Notes: generated by a model not told the origin, from the sequence alone. Counted from the first letter of the stretch, positions 51,447 through 59,913 are shown. The stretch is 64,000 nucleotides of DNA from ZC4RG30 sp039917615 (GCA_039917615.1 JBDSJD010000015.1:62001-126000); one strand, 5' to 3'. Numbers and translations are program-made.

Positions 51447-52295
51447 ATGCATAACCACCACACGTTGCTGCTCGCCGGACTGGCCGGCTTGGGGCTGCTG
51501 GCGGGTTGCAACAAAGCGCCGCAGACAGACGCGGCCGCGACCGCCGAAGCGGCAAAGGCAGAAGCCGACGCTGCGGCCGACAATGCAGCGACACAGGCAA
51601 AAGAAGCTGACCTTGCGCAGCGCGAAGCCGTTGTTGCCGCACGCGAGTCGGACATCGCCGCTGCAGCGGCAAAGGGTGAAAAACCGAGGCCAGCGGCCAA
51701 ACCCGTGGTCGCAAGCAGACCCCCCGCAAGCACTACGACAAGCCAGCCAATTGCCAATGCGCCAGCTGTTACGCCGCTGATGCTTACGGTGCCCGGCGGT
51801 ACACAGTTGTCGCTGTCGCTGACCACCCCCCTGTCGTCCAAGACCGCCAAGGTCGGTGACGCGGTGCGAGCGCGTGTGACGCAGGATGTGCGCGTCAATG
51901 ATCGCGTGGCCATCGCTGCGGGCTCCACGGTTGCTGGTCAGGTAACTGCCGTGGTGTCGGGCAGCGACAAGATTGGCGGTGTACCGATGCTGGGTCTGCG
52001 CTTCGACCGCCTCGAGTTGGCGGGCGGGGTTGACGTGCCAATCGATGGAATGCTGACGCAGAAAGGCAAGAGCGATACCGGTCGCGACACCGCGAAAATC
52101 GTGGGTGGCGCAGCGGCTGGCGCGATCCTCGGAGATCAGGTCAAGGGGGGCGACAAGGGCAAGGTGCTGGGCGGTTTGTTGGGTGGCGCCATCGGCGCAA
52201 TTGCCGCGCAGAAGACCGGCACCGAAGTGAAGCTCGAAGAAGGCACTGAGCTTTCGCTGGCGCTGGCGTCAGCCGTCGAGATCACCAGGCGCTAG
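51447..52295 (+). CDS. Lipoprotein with glycine-zipper region
   Basis: The 282-residue protein has a lipoprotein signal ending LLAGC (Cys21) and an Ala/Glu-rich helical linker (about 25-85). A beta domain follows (VPGGTQLSLSLTTPLSSKTAKVGD ... AIAAGSTVAGQVTAV), and a C-terminal glycine zipper (GGLLGGAIGAIAAQKTG). The ATG at 51447 is fixed by AAGGAG eight bases upstream; an earlier in-frame Met has no such site. It is probably an envelope protein whose glycine zipper inserts in or packs on a membrane. Function unknown. Confidence 0.78.
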   Translation: MHNHHTLLLAGLAGLGLLAGCNKAPQTDAAATAEAAKAEADAAADNAATQAKEADLAQREAVVAARESDIAAAAAKGEKPRPAAKPVVASRPPASTTTSQPIANAPAVTPLMLTVPGGTQLSLSLTTPLSSKTAKVGDAVRARVTQDVRVNDRVAIAAGSTVAGQVTAVVSGSDKIGGVPMLGLRFDRLELAGGVDVPIDGMLTQKGKSDTGRDTAKIVGGAAAGAILGDQVKGGDKGKVLGGLLGGAIGAIAAQKTGTEVKLEEGTELSLALASAVEITRR

Positions 52296-52351
52296 CGCTC
52301 GCCCGGAGCAGGGCCTGACCCGGCTCAAGCGCATCTTGTGACACCGCCGCA

Positions 52352-53281
52352 TCACCGTGGCGGTGTCGCGGCGCCTCCCCGCGGTGCCTGGTTGCCCTGG
52401 TTGACGTTGATCAGCGGTGCCACGCTCATTCCGGCAGGCACGATTACCGTGCTGGTGTTGCCGCTCTCCGCGAACCTGAGCAGCGCCTGGTTTGCCTCGT
52501 GCTGCAGATACTCACGTGTCAGGCTGCCCGAGATGATGCGGTTGGATTCCGAAATGCCGCGCGCCTCGGTAACCTTGATCTGGGCTTCCTTCTCGGCGAT
52601 TTTTGTTTGCACTTCCATCGCTTCCAGTTTCTTCTGGTTGGCCACGGCATTCTGGATCGACTCTTCGATCGAAGGGTCTGTTGAAACTGCCCGGATTACT
52701 ACCCGGGTCACCTTGAACACACCCGGGTCAGCCATTTCGAGTTCCGCCTGCATGTTTTCGTGCATGGCCGTGCTCAGCGCATCGCGCTGCGTGTGCATGA
52801 CCAGGGAATCAACCTTCGCGACTTCCTCATAGGCCGCATTACGCGCCACCCGGTATACCAGGTTGTACGCCGGCAGCAGGTAGTCCGTGCCTTCCTGCCG
52901 CTCCGACTGACCAGAGTACTTGGCATAGAGATCGGCGATGGCACCGGGCTCGGCCCTGTAGTACACGCTGATATCCATGTCGCGCAGCGACAGGTTGTCT
53001 CGCGCCTTCGGCGTAAGATCGGTGAGATCGATGGCGATTTCCTTGGCAGTGAACTCATTCACCCTCGAAATGAGCGGCCACTTCAGGTAGACGCCCGGAG
53101 TCACCTCTGCGCGGCTCATGGTGCCAAGGGTGGTGCGCACACCGACGTTGCCGGTGTCGATGGTGCCAAAAACTCCCCCAAGCAACAGCACTACGAAGAT
53201 CAGACCAACAATGAAGGCGCCCCTGCCGAAGATCTTCCTCAGCACGCCGCGCGCGACGTCGCCACCGTTTCCGAATGCCAT
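52352..53281 (-). CDS. SPFH/prohibitin-like membrane protein
   Basis: The 309-residue protein has a cytoplasmic N-terminus, one transmembrane helix (about 23-42), an SPFH domain (TIDTGNVGVRTTLGTM ... DISVYYRAEPG) and a coiled-coil tail (IQNAVANQKKLEAMEVQTKIAEKEAQ). The order matches prohibitins and HflC-like proteins, which build membrane microdomains and hold proteases. No hflK partner is adjacent. I chose the ATG at 53281, preceded by GGAGG. Confidence 0.9.
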   Translation of the reverse strand: MAFGNGGDVARGVLRKIFGRGAFIVGLIFVVLLLGGVFGTIDTGNVGVRTTLGTMSRAEVTPGVYLKWPLISRVNEFTAKEIAIDLTDLTPKARDNLSLRDMDISVYYRAEPGAIADLYAKYSGQSERQEGTDYLLPAYNLVYRVARNAAYEEVAKVDSLVMHTQRDALSTAMHENMQAELEMADPGVFKVTRVVIRAVSTDPSIEESIQNAVANQKKLEAMEVQTKIAEKEAQIKVTEARGISESNRIISGSLTREYLQHEANQALLRFAESGNTSTVIVPAGMSVAPLINVNQGNQAPRGGAATPPR

Positions 53282-53444
53282 GGGCTTCCTCCCTCCGTTG
53301 GAAGCCGCACTGTACAACAGGCAGCAGCGGACGCAATGTCACCTCGCGTCGCCACCGCCCAGATTCGCCGAGACGGCGAAGTACACCAGATTGCCGACAC
53401 CCAGGAACAGGACAATTGCAGCACCCACCGCGAGCGGCCCAGTT

Positions 53445-53609
53445 AGCCTGCCGCTGGTCTATGCGACCATCGACGGACTCGACTACGATGCAATTTCTGC
53501 CATGCTCAAGGTGCCCGTGGGCACCGTCAAGACGCAGGTATTCCGCGGCAAGCAGTTACTGCGCGAGAAGCTGCAAGCGATCTACGAATCCCGGAGATAC
53601 CCGGCATGA
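53445..53609 (+). pseudogene. Remnant of an ECF sigma factor (region 4 only)
   Basis: The last 54 residues read as sigma region 4: VYATIDGLDYDAISAMLKVP then VGTVKTQVFRGKQLLREKLQ, the helix-turn-helix that binds the -35 box. Nothing like region 2 is found upstream in any frame; the preceding sequence looks like shadow of the SPFH promoter region. The stop overlaps the next start by ATGA, as expected for a sigma/anti-sigma pair. The 5' part of the gene has been lost. Confidence 0.75.
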
Positions 53610-53689
53610 ACACCGACAACCATTCAGTTGCCCTGCAACAGCGTACGGATGCAGCCCTGGCGCAACTGCCGGAATGGCAGGCACCGTGA
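53606..53689 (+). pseudogene. Stub of an anti-sigma factor
   Basis: An ATG coupled to the sigma remnant opens a 27-residue frame (MNTDNHSVALQQRTDAAL, then QLPEWQAP) resembling the start of anti-sigma factors that accompany ECF sigmas, and it stops abruptly. The rest of the gene is missing, and hslR begins in another frame at the same place. Deletion of both ends of the pair is the simplest reading. Confidence 0.6.
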
Positions 53690-54111
53690 CCGGCAGGCGC
53701 GCAATCACGAAGGCAGCGCCACAGGACGACTCCGGCCACCGCCTCGACAAATGGCTATGGCATACGCGCCTCTTCAAGACCCGCGCGCTGGCCACCGCGG
53801 CCGTCAACGGCGGCAAGATCAAGGTTGATGGCGACCGCGTGAAGCCCGCACGGCAGGTGGCGCTTGGCGACCAGATGAGCGTGAGCATCGGCGAACGCAC
53901 CATCGATATCGAAGTGCTGAAGCTGCCGTCCCGGCGCGGCCCGGCGCCAGAAGCATATGCCTGTTACAAGGAAACGCTGGCAAGCGCCGCACGCTCGATC
54001 CAGTTCCGGGATCAGCAACGCCTGGCAGCATTGACCCGACCTCGACCTGTTAGCCGCCCCGACAAACGCGAACGGCGCCAGCTGGATCGATTGCGACGAC
54101 AGCAAGGCTGA
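53674..54111 (+). CDS. hslR: Heat-shock protein 15, S4-domain RNA-binding protein
   Basis: The 145-residue protein has an S4 domain (HRLDKWLWHTRLFKTRALAT, GGKIKVDGDRVKPARQVALGD) and a basic C-terminus, as in Hsp15. Hsp15 binds free 50S subunits carrying nascent chains and helps recycle them after heat shock. Two starts are possible, the ATG at 53674 and the GTG at 53686; both fall in the anti-sigma stub and neither has a clear ribosome binding site, so its expression signals may be unusual. Confidence 0.9.
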   Translation: MAGTVTGRRAITKAAPQDDSGHRLDKWLWHTRLFKTRALATAAVNGGKIKVDGDRVKPARQVALGDQMSVSIGERTIDIEVLKLPSRRGPAPEAYACYKETLASAARSIQFRDQQRLAALTRPRPVSRPDKRERRQLDRLRRQQG

Positions 54112-54144
54112 ACCGCACCCGTGGAAACAAGCGTCACGTGCGGT

Positions 54145-54162
54145 CTCCGCTGACAAGCGGAG
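54145..54162. repeat. Inverted repeat after hslR
   Basis: CTCCGCT and AGCGGAG form a perfect seven-base stem with a GACA loop, 33 bases after the hslR stop. There is no T tract, so it is not a typical terminator. Confidence 0.35.
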
Positions 54163-54250
54163 GGGCAGTTGACCTACACGCCCGGTGCGCACGGGCGGGC
54201 ACCATCCTCAAAGTGCCCTGTCTGACAGGGTCAATCCAAAGGAAAGACCA

Positions 54251-54631
54251 ATGACAACTTCAAGATGGCGTACGGCTGCAGTTGCAGTACTCGCTGTTTC
54301 CATCCTCAATCTCGGTATGGCGAGTGCGGCGCAGGCCGGCATCGTTTCCACCAGCGCAATTGTGCGTACGGACAGGGATCTGAATCTAGCTTCCATCCGC
54401 AGCCAGCTGGAACGCAGCGAAGTGCGTGCCCAGATGGAGAAAATGGGTGTGGACGCAGCCGTGGTAGATAAGCGGATCGCTGCGCTGAACGACCAGGAGC
54501 TCTCGCAGATGGCCACGCAGATGCAGGACGCACCGGCAGGCGGCGGCGCGCTGGTGATAGTCGGCCTGGTATTTGTCGTGCTGATGATCCTGGAATTTAC
54601 GGGCATCATCGATATCTTCAAGCGGGCTTAG
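54251..54631 (+). CDS. PA2779 family protein
   Basis: The 126-residue protein has a signal peptide (to about AAQA at 29), a central helical region (DLNLASIRSQLERSEVRAQM ... AALNDQELSQMATQM) and a C-terminal transmembrane helix (GALVIVGLVFVVLMILEFTG). It matches the PA2779 family of unknown function, which is almost always followed by a PA2778-type cysteine peptidase, as here six bases later. The ATG is preceded by AAGGAAAG. Confidence 0.88.
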   Translation: MTTSRWRTAAVAVLAVSILNLGMASAAQAGIVSTSAIVRTDRDLNLASIRSQLERSEVRAQMEKMGVDAAVVDKRIAALNDQELSQMATQMQDAPAGGGALVIVGLVFVVLMILEFTGIIDIFKRA

Positions 54632-54637
54632 AGCCAG

Positions 54638-55603
54638 GTGATCTATTGGCGCCAGGCGGTCGGCATTCTGCTGGCCGCCTGTTTGCCGATGCTGGGCGGC
54701 TGTGTCTCGCGCGGCCCCCTCATTGATTCCCCATCGAAACTCGTCGAGCTAGACGACACGCCCTTCTTTCCCCAGACTGTGAATCAGTGCGGACCTGCTG
54801 CGCTCGCCACGCTGCTGGGCGCATCACAAATATCAGTCACACCGGCGGAACTCGCGCCTCAGGTCTATTTGCCCGGCCGACGCGGCAGCCTGCAGATCGA
54901 AATGCAGGCTGCTCCGCGTCAGTTCGGCCGCATCAGCTATCAAATCAAACCGGAACTCGCGGCCATCCTCAAGGAGCTGGATGCGGGGCGTCCTGTCCTG
55001 GTGCTGCACAATTACGGCCTGCCCTTCTGGCCGCGCTGGCACTACGCGGTGGTGGTGGGGTATGACGGGTCACGCAACCGCATCCTGCTTCGATCCGGCA
55101 AGGTTCGACGCCAGCAATTGTCGGCAGCAAATTTCATGCGGGCCTGGGACAACGCCGACCGGTGGGGGCTGGTGCTGCTGCGGCCCGGAGAACTGCCTGA
55201 GTCTGCGGACAAGGACCGCTATCTGCAGGCAGCTGCCGCGTTTGAGCGTGTCGCAACTCCCGCCGACACACTGCTTGCATTTGAAGCCGGCACCAGATTT
55301 TGGCCGGAAGAACCCGTGCCATGGATCGGTGTTGGCACGGCCAACTACCTCAAGGGTGATCTGCAACGGGCCGCCGGCAATTACCGCAAGGCATTGCAGC
55401 TCGACAGCAGCCAGACCGCAGCGCGAAACAATCTGGCGATGACTCTGCTTGATCTTGGCTGTCCGCACGCGGCCAGGTCGGAGATGGAACGGATTGTTAC
55501 AACCAACCTGTCGGAAGGGTTGGCTGAGAACATAGCGGACACACGTAGGCAGATCGAAGCAAAGTCCGACTTACCGGACCAGCCAAGTTGTGCAGCACAA
55601 TAG
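54638..55603 (+). CDS. PA2778 family C39-like cysteine peptidase lipoprotein
   Basis: The 321-residue protein has a lipoprotein signal (LGGC, Cys22), then a C39-like papain-fold domain with FFPQTVNQCGPAALATLL carrying the catalytic Cys and RWHYAVVVGYD carrying the catalytic His. TPR-like helices follow (WIGVGTANYLKGDLQRAAGNY ... NNLAMTLLDLG). It starts at a GTG six bases after the PA2779 gene. The pair probably acts in the periplasm or outer membrane on an unknown protein target. Confidence 0.9.
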   Translation: MIYWRQAVGILLAACLPMLGGCVSRGPLIDSPSKLVELDDTPFFPQTVNQCGPAALATLLGASQISVTPAELAPQVYLPGRRGSLQIEMQAAPRQFGRISYQIKPELAAILKELDAGRPVLVLHNYGLPFWPRWHYAVVVGYDGSRNRILLRSGKVRRQQLSAANFMRAWDNADRWGLVLLRPGELPESADKDRYLQAAAAFERVATPADTLLAFEAGTRFWPEEPVPWIGVGTANYLKGDLQRAAGNYRKALQLDSSQTAARNNLAMTLLDLGCPHAARSEMERIVTTNLSEGLAENIADTRRQIEAKSDLPDQPSCAAQ

Positions 55604-55635
55604 GAACGCGCGCAGAAAAGCTAAATCAGGAGTTT

Positions 55636-55653
55636 TGTAGGCGCTTTCCTACA
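55636..55653. repeat. Inverted repeat TGTAGG-N6-CCTACA
   Basis: Six-base perfect arms separated by CGCTTT lie in the 235-base gap between the PA2778 gene and the unknown gene at 55839. The local DNA is less GC-rich than its surroundings. It could be an operator or a small terminator; the T tract needed for the latter is missing. Confidence 0.4.
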
Positions 55654-55838
55654 CTGATCCGCGCGATTGTCATCCTATCGTTACCTTATTCAGGCATGCT
55701 TTGATCTAGCTTCTCGTGATCCAACCGCATGCTGCCAAGTGCAGATGTAGGAGTCGCGAATCGTTACTTGTACGTACAACACAGAGCAACCTAGATTCTA
55801 TCCAGGTCGCCCTCTTTTCCGGAAAAGGTCCGATTCCG

Positions 55839-56534
55839 ATGTTGCCCAGAAACTCCGCCGCGCGGCTTTTGCTTGACCGAATGATGGAGTGCTCCGAGGA
55901 GCAGCTTTCGGCGGCTGTGAGATACGGTGAGATCCATCAGAAACAGGTAGCCAGCCGGGTACTGGAGTCTCCGCACAATTTCCGGCAATGGGAAAGTGCG
56001 CACAGCCAGTCGCTCAAGCCCATTGCAACTGCAAGCACCACGAAGCAACAGGTCCAGGGCGTGAAACGTATGGCCCTGTCGATGATCCATCGCAAGGCAC
56101 CATTTGAATACCTGCGTGAAAAACAGATCTTTGGCACCGCTCGCCACCGCTTCTTCCAGAAGCTGTACGGTCATCACGATTTTGCGACGTCCGTTGTCAA
56201 TGAACACCGCAACTACCTGGTAGCCGGCGCCAGCTACATCTGTATGGAGCGGTTCTGTTCGGAAGGGTCGATGCAACAGATTTCCGAATACGAGCGACGC
56301 TACACAAGCTACTGGGGCGCGAAGACGGCCCGGCTGCTGGACGAATCCAAGTCCGGCAATGAAGCACCGCCGCCGGAATTGCTCGGAGAGCTTCGCAACG
56401 ACCTCCAGCAGCGTCGCCACAAAGTGCTCAATGCAGCGCTGCGGGCAGATGCTCTGACAATAGAGGAGCTTCGCCGGCCCAATGGCGACACTTTGCGCCT
56501 GAGATATACGCCGCGGTCCTACGCAGACTTCTGA
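55839..56534 (+). CDS. Unrecognised protein
   Basis: The 231-residue protein is mixed helical with many His, Gln and Arg residues (RYGEIHQKQVASRVLESPH, HRFFQKLYGHHDF, MERFCSEGSMQQISEYERRY) and no signal peptide or membrane segment. I find no familiar motif. The ATG at 55839 has an AAAAGG about ten bases upstream; the frame is open back to 55716, but that part has atypical composition. It stands alone after an inverted repeat. Confidence 0.6.
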   Translation: MLPRNSAARLLLDRMMECSEEQLSAAVRYGEIHQKQVASRVLESPHNFRQWESAHSQSLKPIATASTTKQQVQGVKRMALSMIHRKAPFEYLREKQIFGTARHRFFQKLYGHHDFATSVVNEHRNYLVAGASYICMERFCSEGSMQQISEYERRYTSYWGAKTARLLDESKSGNEAPPPELLGELRNDLQQRRHKVLNAALRADALTIEELRRPNGDTLRLRYTPRSYADF

Positions 56535-56559
56535 TCCCGGGTTGGCGACAGCGCCGGAT

Positions 56560-57213
56560 CTATTCGCGTCGTACGGTAAGAATCGTAAGCGGCGCAGACA
56601 GCATCTGCCCTTTCATCACACCTTCGCCCGCGGTTTCCGAGCGGGGCAGGTCCATGATGGCACGCACTACTTCCATGCCCGCGATGACACGGCCGAACAC
56701 CGCATAGCCCGGGTCCTCGGCCGTGTTTTTGCCATCTAGCGAGACTAAATCACCCACCACGATGAAGAAATCGGCATTCGCCGTGCCCGGCTTTCCCTGC
56801 GCCATCGATATTGCACCGTCGAGATGACTGAGCCCGGTCTTCGCAGGCGGCTCGTGGGCAATGGGCGGGTAGAGGCGTTTCGGATCGCCGCGCAGGCCGC
56901 CCTGCACCAGACCGTACTTGCCCGCCTCGTCGAGCCGCATCGCGCGGTAAAAGGTGATGTTGTCGAAGCGCTTCTGATCTACGTAGCGTAGGAAATTGCC
57001 GGCGGTGATCGGCGCCCGTTCTGTCTCGAGCGCGATGTGGATATCACCCTGCGCGGTGCGCATGACCACCTTCACGACTGCCGGAGCAGTCTGGGGAGGT
57101 TGTAAGGACTCCTCGGCCGGGGAAGCCGCTGCGAGCATAGCGCTGCAGGCCAGAAGAAAATGCGCGAACAGCCGTCGCTGCCTGCGCGCGATTGATGTAT
57201 TCATGCGCCGCAT
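56560..57213 (-). CDS. Periplasmic cyclophilin-type peptidyl-prolyl isomerase
   Basis: The 217-residue protein has a signal peptide (about 1-31, ending in AAASPA) and a cyclophilin domain: MRTAQGDIHIALETERAP, the catalytic-region NITFYRAMR, and DGAISMAQGKPGTANADFFI. It should catalyse cis-trans proline isomerisation of periplasmic proteins. A second Met at 57204 is an equally possible start. It is monocistronic and convergent with the unknown gene. Confidence 0.92.
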   Translation of the reverse strand: MRRMNTSIARRQRRLFAHFLLACSAMLAAASPAEESLQPPQTAPAVVKVVMRTAQGDIHIALETERAPITAGNFLRYVDQKRFDNITFYRAMRLDEAGKYGLVQGGLRGDPKRLYPPIAHEPPAKTGLSHLDGAISMAQGKPGTANADFFIVVGDLVSLDGKNTAEDPGYAVFGRVIAGMEVVRAIMDLPRSETAGEGVMKGQMLSAPLTILTVRRE

Positions 57214-57297
57214 TGGCCCCGATCTGAATTGTCGTCTTTGAGCAGCTAGTCTAATGCAGCGCGGCGCCGATTGGGGTCCTTGACGCGCGCAGTTCTA

Positions 57298-57465
57298 TTA
57301 CTTGTTTGTTTCCGCCCGCGGCGGCACGCCGTGCCCGCGCTCCACGTGCCTTACATCATCCCGACGGGTGACGTCTGACACCCTGCCATGCGTCTGTGGC
57401 GGGATCTGCATGCCATCTTTGGCTGCCTGTTTCGCCCGTTCCGACATTTTTTGTTTCCCGGACAT
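57298..57465 (-). CDS. Small hydrophilic protein
   Basis: The 55-residue protein (MSGKQKMSERAKQAAKDGMQ ... GHGVPPRAETNK) is basic, disordered in composition and unrecognised. The ATG at 57465 is fixed by AAAGGAG six bases upstream; an earlier in-frame Met at 57540 has no such site. It starts 19 bases after the stop of the next small gene and is probably its operon partner. Confidence 0.6.
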   Translation of the reverse strand: MSGKQKMSERAKQAAKDGMQIPPQTHGRVSDVTRRDDVRHVERGHGVPPRAETNK

Positions 57466-57484
57466 GCCCTGCTCCTTTGTGCAG

Positions 57485-57637
57485 CTAGCCGCGGCGTTTG
57501 AAATACTGGATTTCCCGTTCATGCTTTTCTGCAGCAGCACGGGAACCGAAAGTGCCGAGATTCCTTCGCCACCGGGTACGTGGATCCACCTTTCTTGAAT
57601 AAATCCGGTACTGCCCGGATGCGAGCCGGCGAATCAT
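57485..57637 (-). CDS. Small basic conserved-looking protein
   Basis: The 50-residue protein (MIRRLASGQYRIYSRKVDP ... RRNLGTFGSRAAAEKHEREI) resembles short uncharacterised proteobacterial proteins with the core SGQYRLYSRK and GTF-x-R-AAAEKHER. The fold suggests a small beta-hairpin plus helix, perhaps nucleic-acid binding. A strong GGAGG lies six bases before the ATG at 57637, and that decides the start over the longer frame. Confidence 0.7.
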   Translation of the reverse strand: MIRRLASGQYRIYSRKVDPRTRWRRNLGTFGSRAAAEKHEREIQYFKRRG

Positions 57638-57983
57638 GCGCAGCCTCCAGAGATCAGTAAAGTTGATCCAGAGTCTGCACTCTGGCTGGTTGCGCCGCAG
57701 TCGTCCGTCCCGGTCAACGCTCGTAGGATTGGGCTGGCTTGGCACGTTCACTGAGCGTTGCTCACCCACCCAAGAGCGACAAGGCCTGGGTTGGACAGGC
57801 CTTGCGAAACTTATGACGTACTACACCTTGACCCGCATTTCCCCTAAGCGGCAGACGACCGGCGGATTTGCTGCGATGCGTTGATGCCGCGTGCCGCAGA
57901 TCGAGGAAGACGTTGCCTGAGAAGCAGGCCGCTTCGCGATAGGGCAGCTTGCTACCATGCGTTCCGGTTGCGAGGGAGGGTCC
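57638..57983. other. Intergenic region with two strong inverted repeats
   Basis: No coding frame in this 346-base gap looks real. It holds two perfect stems: CCAGAGT-CTGC-ACTCTGG (57668-57685) and CAAGGCCTG-N7-CAGGCCTTG (57780-57804). Neither is followed by a good T tract. The gap should contain the promoters of the leftward small genes and of the rightward paralog pair, but I see no convincing hexamers. Confidence 0.5.
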
Positions 57984-58940
57984 ATGAAGAAGCTGGCGAT
58001 GGTCATTGCGGCGGCAATACTCGTGTTGGGTATCGTCGCACTGGATCTGTTGCGGGAGCTGCATACAGAACGCGAACAACAGGCAGCACTGCAGACGCGC
58101 GTTACCGAACTGGAAGCGGCGCAGAAGTCGACTGCCACACCCCGCACGCCATCGGCACCGGACCGGCCAATTGCGACCCAGACGGAAACACCGGCCACGC
58201 CCGCAGCAGGCCCCGAGAATGGTCCGTCCGACCGCGCCCGCAGCGGAACCGTCGCCGGGATAACCCAAATGATGGCGAGCCCGGAAGGCCAGGTCTTGAT
58301 GCGCAACCAGATGCGTGCGCAACTGGCGCAACAGTTTCCGGACCTGGCAAGGGAATTAAACCTCTCGCAGGCAGAAGCAGAGAAATTTTTCGACCTGCTT
58401 GCCAGGCAAGGAACGGATTCGCTGGGTGACGCCTTCGGCCTGATGGGCGGAGGAGACAGTAAGGCCATGCAGGAGAGTCAGCGCAGGATGGCGGAAAGGC
58501 AGTTGGCAAACGAGGCCGAACTCAAGGCAATGCTGGGCGGCAGATATCCGCAATGGCAGGAATATCAGGGAACAATCGCCGCGCGCCAACAGGTGAGCCA
58601 GTTGCGCGCCATGCTGGGTTCCGGCGACAACGCGCTGGGCGAGGCGCAGACCAAGCCGCTGGTTGCGGCGCTCGGTGTCGAGACGGCACGCATCAATCAG
58701 GAAATGCGCGACAAGATGGTGTCTGCGTCGCGCAATTCGCAGAATGTGCTCGAAGAGCAACTGCGGTACACCTCCGAGCAAAATCACCGGCTGATCAGCG
58801 TCGCCTCCCGCCACCTCAATGCCGCGCAACTGGACGGCTACAAGCGGATGCTGACGCAACAGGAGAACCTGGCACGCATGATGCTCGGCGCAATGAACGG
58901 GCAGGGAAATGCGTCAGGTCGGGGCGGATCAACACCATGA
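57984..58940 (+). CDS. Membrane-anchored protein, first of a tandem paralog pair
   Basis: The 318-residue protein has an N-terminal transmembrane anchor (about 3-22) followed by a coiled coil (LLRELHTEREQQAALQTRV), a Pro/Thr-rich linker (45-85) and a helical domain. The domain has MMASPEGQ, FPDLARELNLSQAEAEKFFD, YPQWQEYQ and HRLISVASRHLNAAQLDGY. The same blocks recur in the next gene. I do not recognise the family. A GGGAGGG lies just upstream of the ATG at 57984. It probably faces the periplasm. Confidence 0.8.
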   Translation: MKKLAMVIAAAILVLGIVALDLLRELHTEREQQAALQTRVTELEAAQKSTATPRTPSAPDRPIATQTETPATPAAGPENGPSDRARSGTVAGITQMMASPEGQVLMRNQMRAQLAQQFPDLARELNLSQAEAEKFFDLLARQGTDSLGDAFGLMGGGDSKAMQESQRRMAERQLANEAELKAMLGGRYPQWQEYQGTIAARQQVSQLRAMLGSGDNALGEAQTKPLVAALGVETARINQEMRDKMVSASRNSQNVLEEQLRYTSEQNHRLISVASRHLNAAQLDGYKRMLTQQENLARMMLGAMNGQGNASGRGGSTP

Positions 58941-59911
58941 AGAAGCTCGTAGCAGCCCTTGCAGTCACGGTGGTCGCACTGAGCGTTGTTGCCGCGCACA
59001 TGTGGCAGCAACTGCATGAAGTGCGCGTGCAGACCGCGCAGCTGCGCGATCGCATAACCCAACTGCAGTCGACACAATTGGCGGCAGCCATGATGCCCAG
59101 CGCGCCGACCACGCCCGTGGCGGGCGTCGTCGGCGCACAGATGACGGACCAGACTGCCACGCCTGTGCCTGTCGCAACTGGTGCTCGCGAGAAACGCGGT
59201 ACTGATGCCCTGATCGAGGGGATCGGCAAGATGATGGCGAGCCCCGAAGGCCGGGAGATGATGCTCGCCCAGGCGCGGATGATTCTGCCGCAACAATACC
59301 CTGACCTTGCGAAGGAGCTGGGGCTCACCCAGGCCGAGGTGGAAAAATTCTTCGACCTGCTCGCCAGGCAGCAGGCGGACATGGCTGGGGATGTTCTGGG
59401 TGGCATGCCGAACGGTGGCGCGCAGGATCGTACTGCCCTGGAGGAAAGAGCGCGAAAGGCGCAGGAAAGGCAACGGACCAACCAGGCCGAAGTGACGGCG
59501 ATGCTCGGCAGCAAATATCCGCAGTGGCAGGACTACCAGAAGACCCTGCCCGCCCGCAGGCAAGTGAACCAGCTGCAGTCCACGCTCAGCAACGGTGTCG
59601 ACGCGCTGAACGACACTCAATCCCGACCGCTGATCGCCGCACTGACCGCGGAACAGGCGCGCATCCAGGAGGAGGTGCGCAACGCGCCGCGGCCGGCGGG
59701 TGGTGGCCCGCAGAACGCTCTCGAAGCACAATTGCAGCGCGCGGCGGAAACCAATCGGCGGCTGATCAGCGTCGCTTCGTCCTTTCTTAATCCACAGCAA
59801 GTCGAGGGCTATCGGCGAATGCTGGAGCAGGAAGAGAATCTGTCACGCATGATGATGCGTTCGATCAACCCGCAGGGAATTGGTGTGAGTCAGGCGGCTC
59901 CTGGGAGGTAA
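58937..59911 (+). CDS. Membrane-anchored protein, second of a tandem paralog pair
   Basis: The 324-residue protein mirrors its neighbour: transmembrane anchor (about 3-21), coiled coil (WQQLHEVRVQTAQLRDRITQ), linker, then MMASPEGREMM, YPDLAKELGLTQAEVEKFFD, YPQWQDYQ and NRRLISVASSFLNPQQVEGY. The blocks are nearly identical while linkers differ, which points to an old duplication with conserved function. The ATG overlaps the stop of the first copy (ATGA), so the two are likely made in equal amounts and may form a hetero-oligomer. Confidence 0.82.
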   Translation: MKKLVAALAVTVVALSVVAAHMWQQLHEVRVQTAQLRDRITQLQSTQLAAAMMPSAPTTPVAGVVGAQMTDQTATPVPVATGAREKRGTDALIEGIGKMMASPEGREMMLAQARMILPQQYPDLAKELGLTQAEVEKFFDLLARQQADMAGDVLGGMPNGGAQDRTALEERARKAQERQRTNQAEVTAMLGSKYPQWQDYQKTLPARRQVNQLQSTLSNGVDALNDTQSRPLIAALTAEQARIQEEVRNAPRPAGGGPQNALEAQLQRAAETNRRLISVASSFLNPQQVEGYRRMLEQEENLSRMMMRSINPQGIGVSQAAPGR

Positions 59912-59913
59912 AT

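Noticed and set aside
52340..52367. A nine-base inverted repeat at the end of the SPFH gene
   Set aside because: It overlaps the coding end and has no T tract, so I do not call it a terminator.
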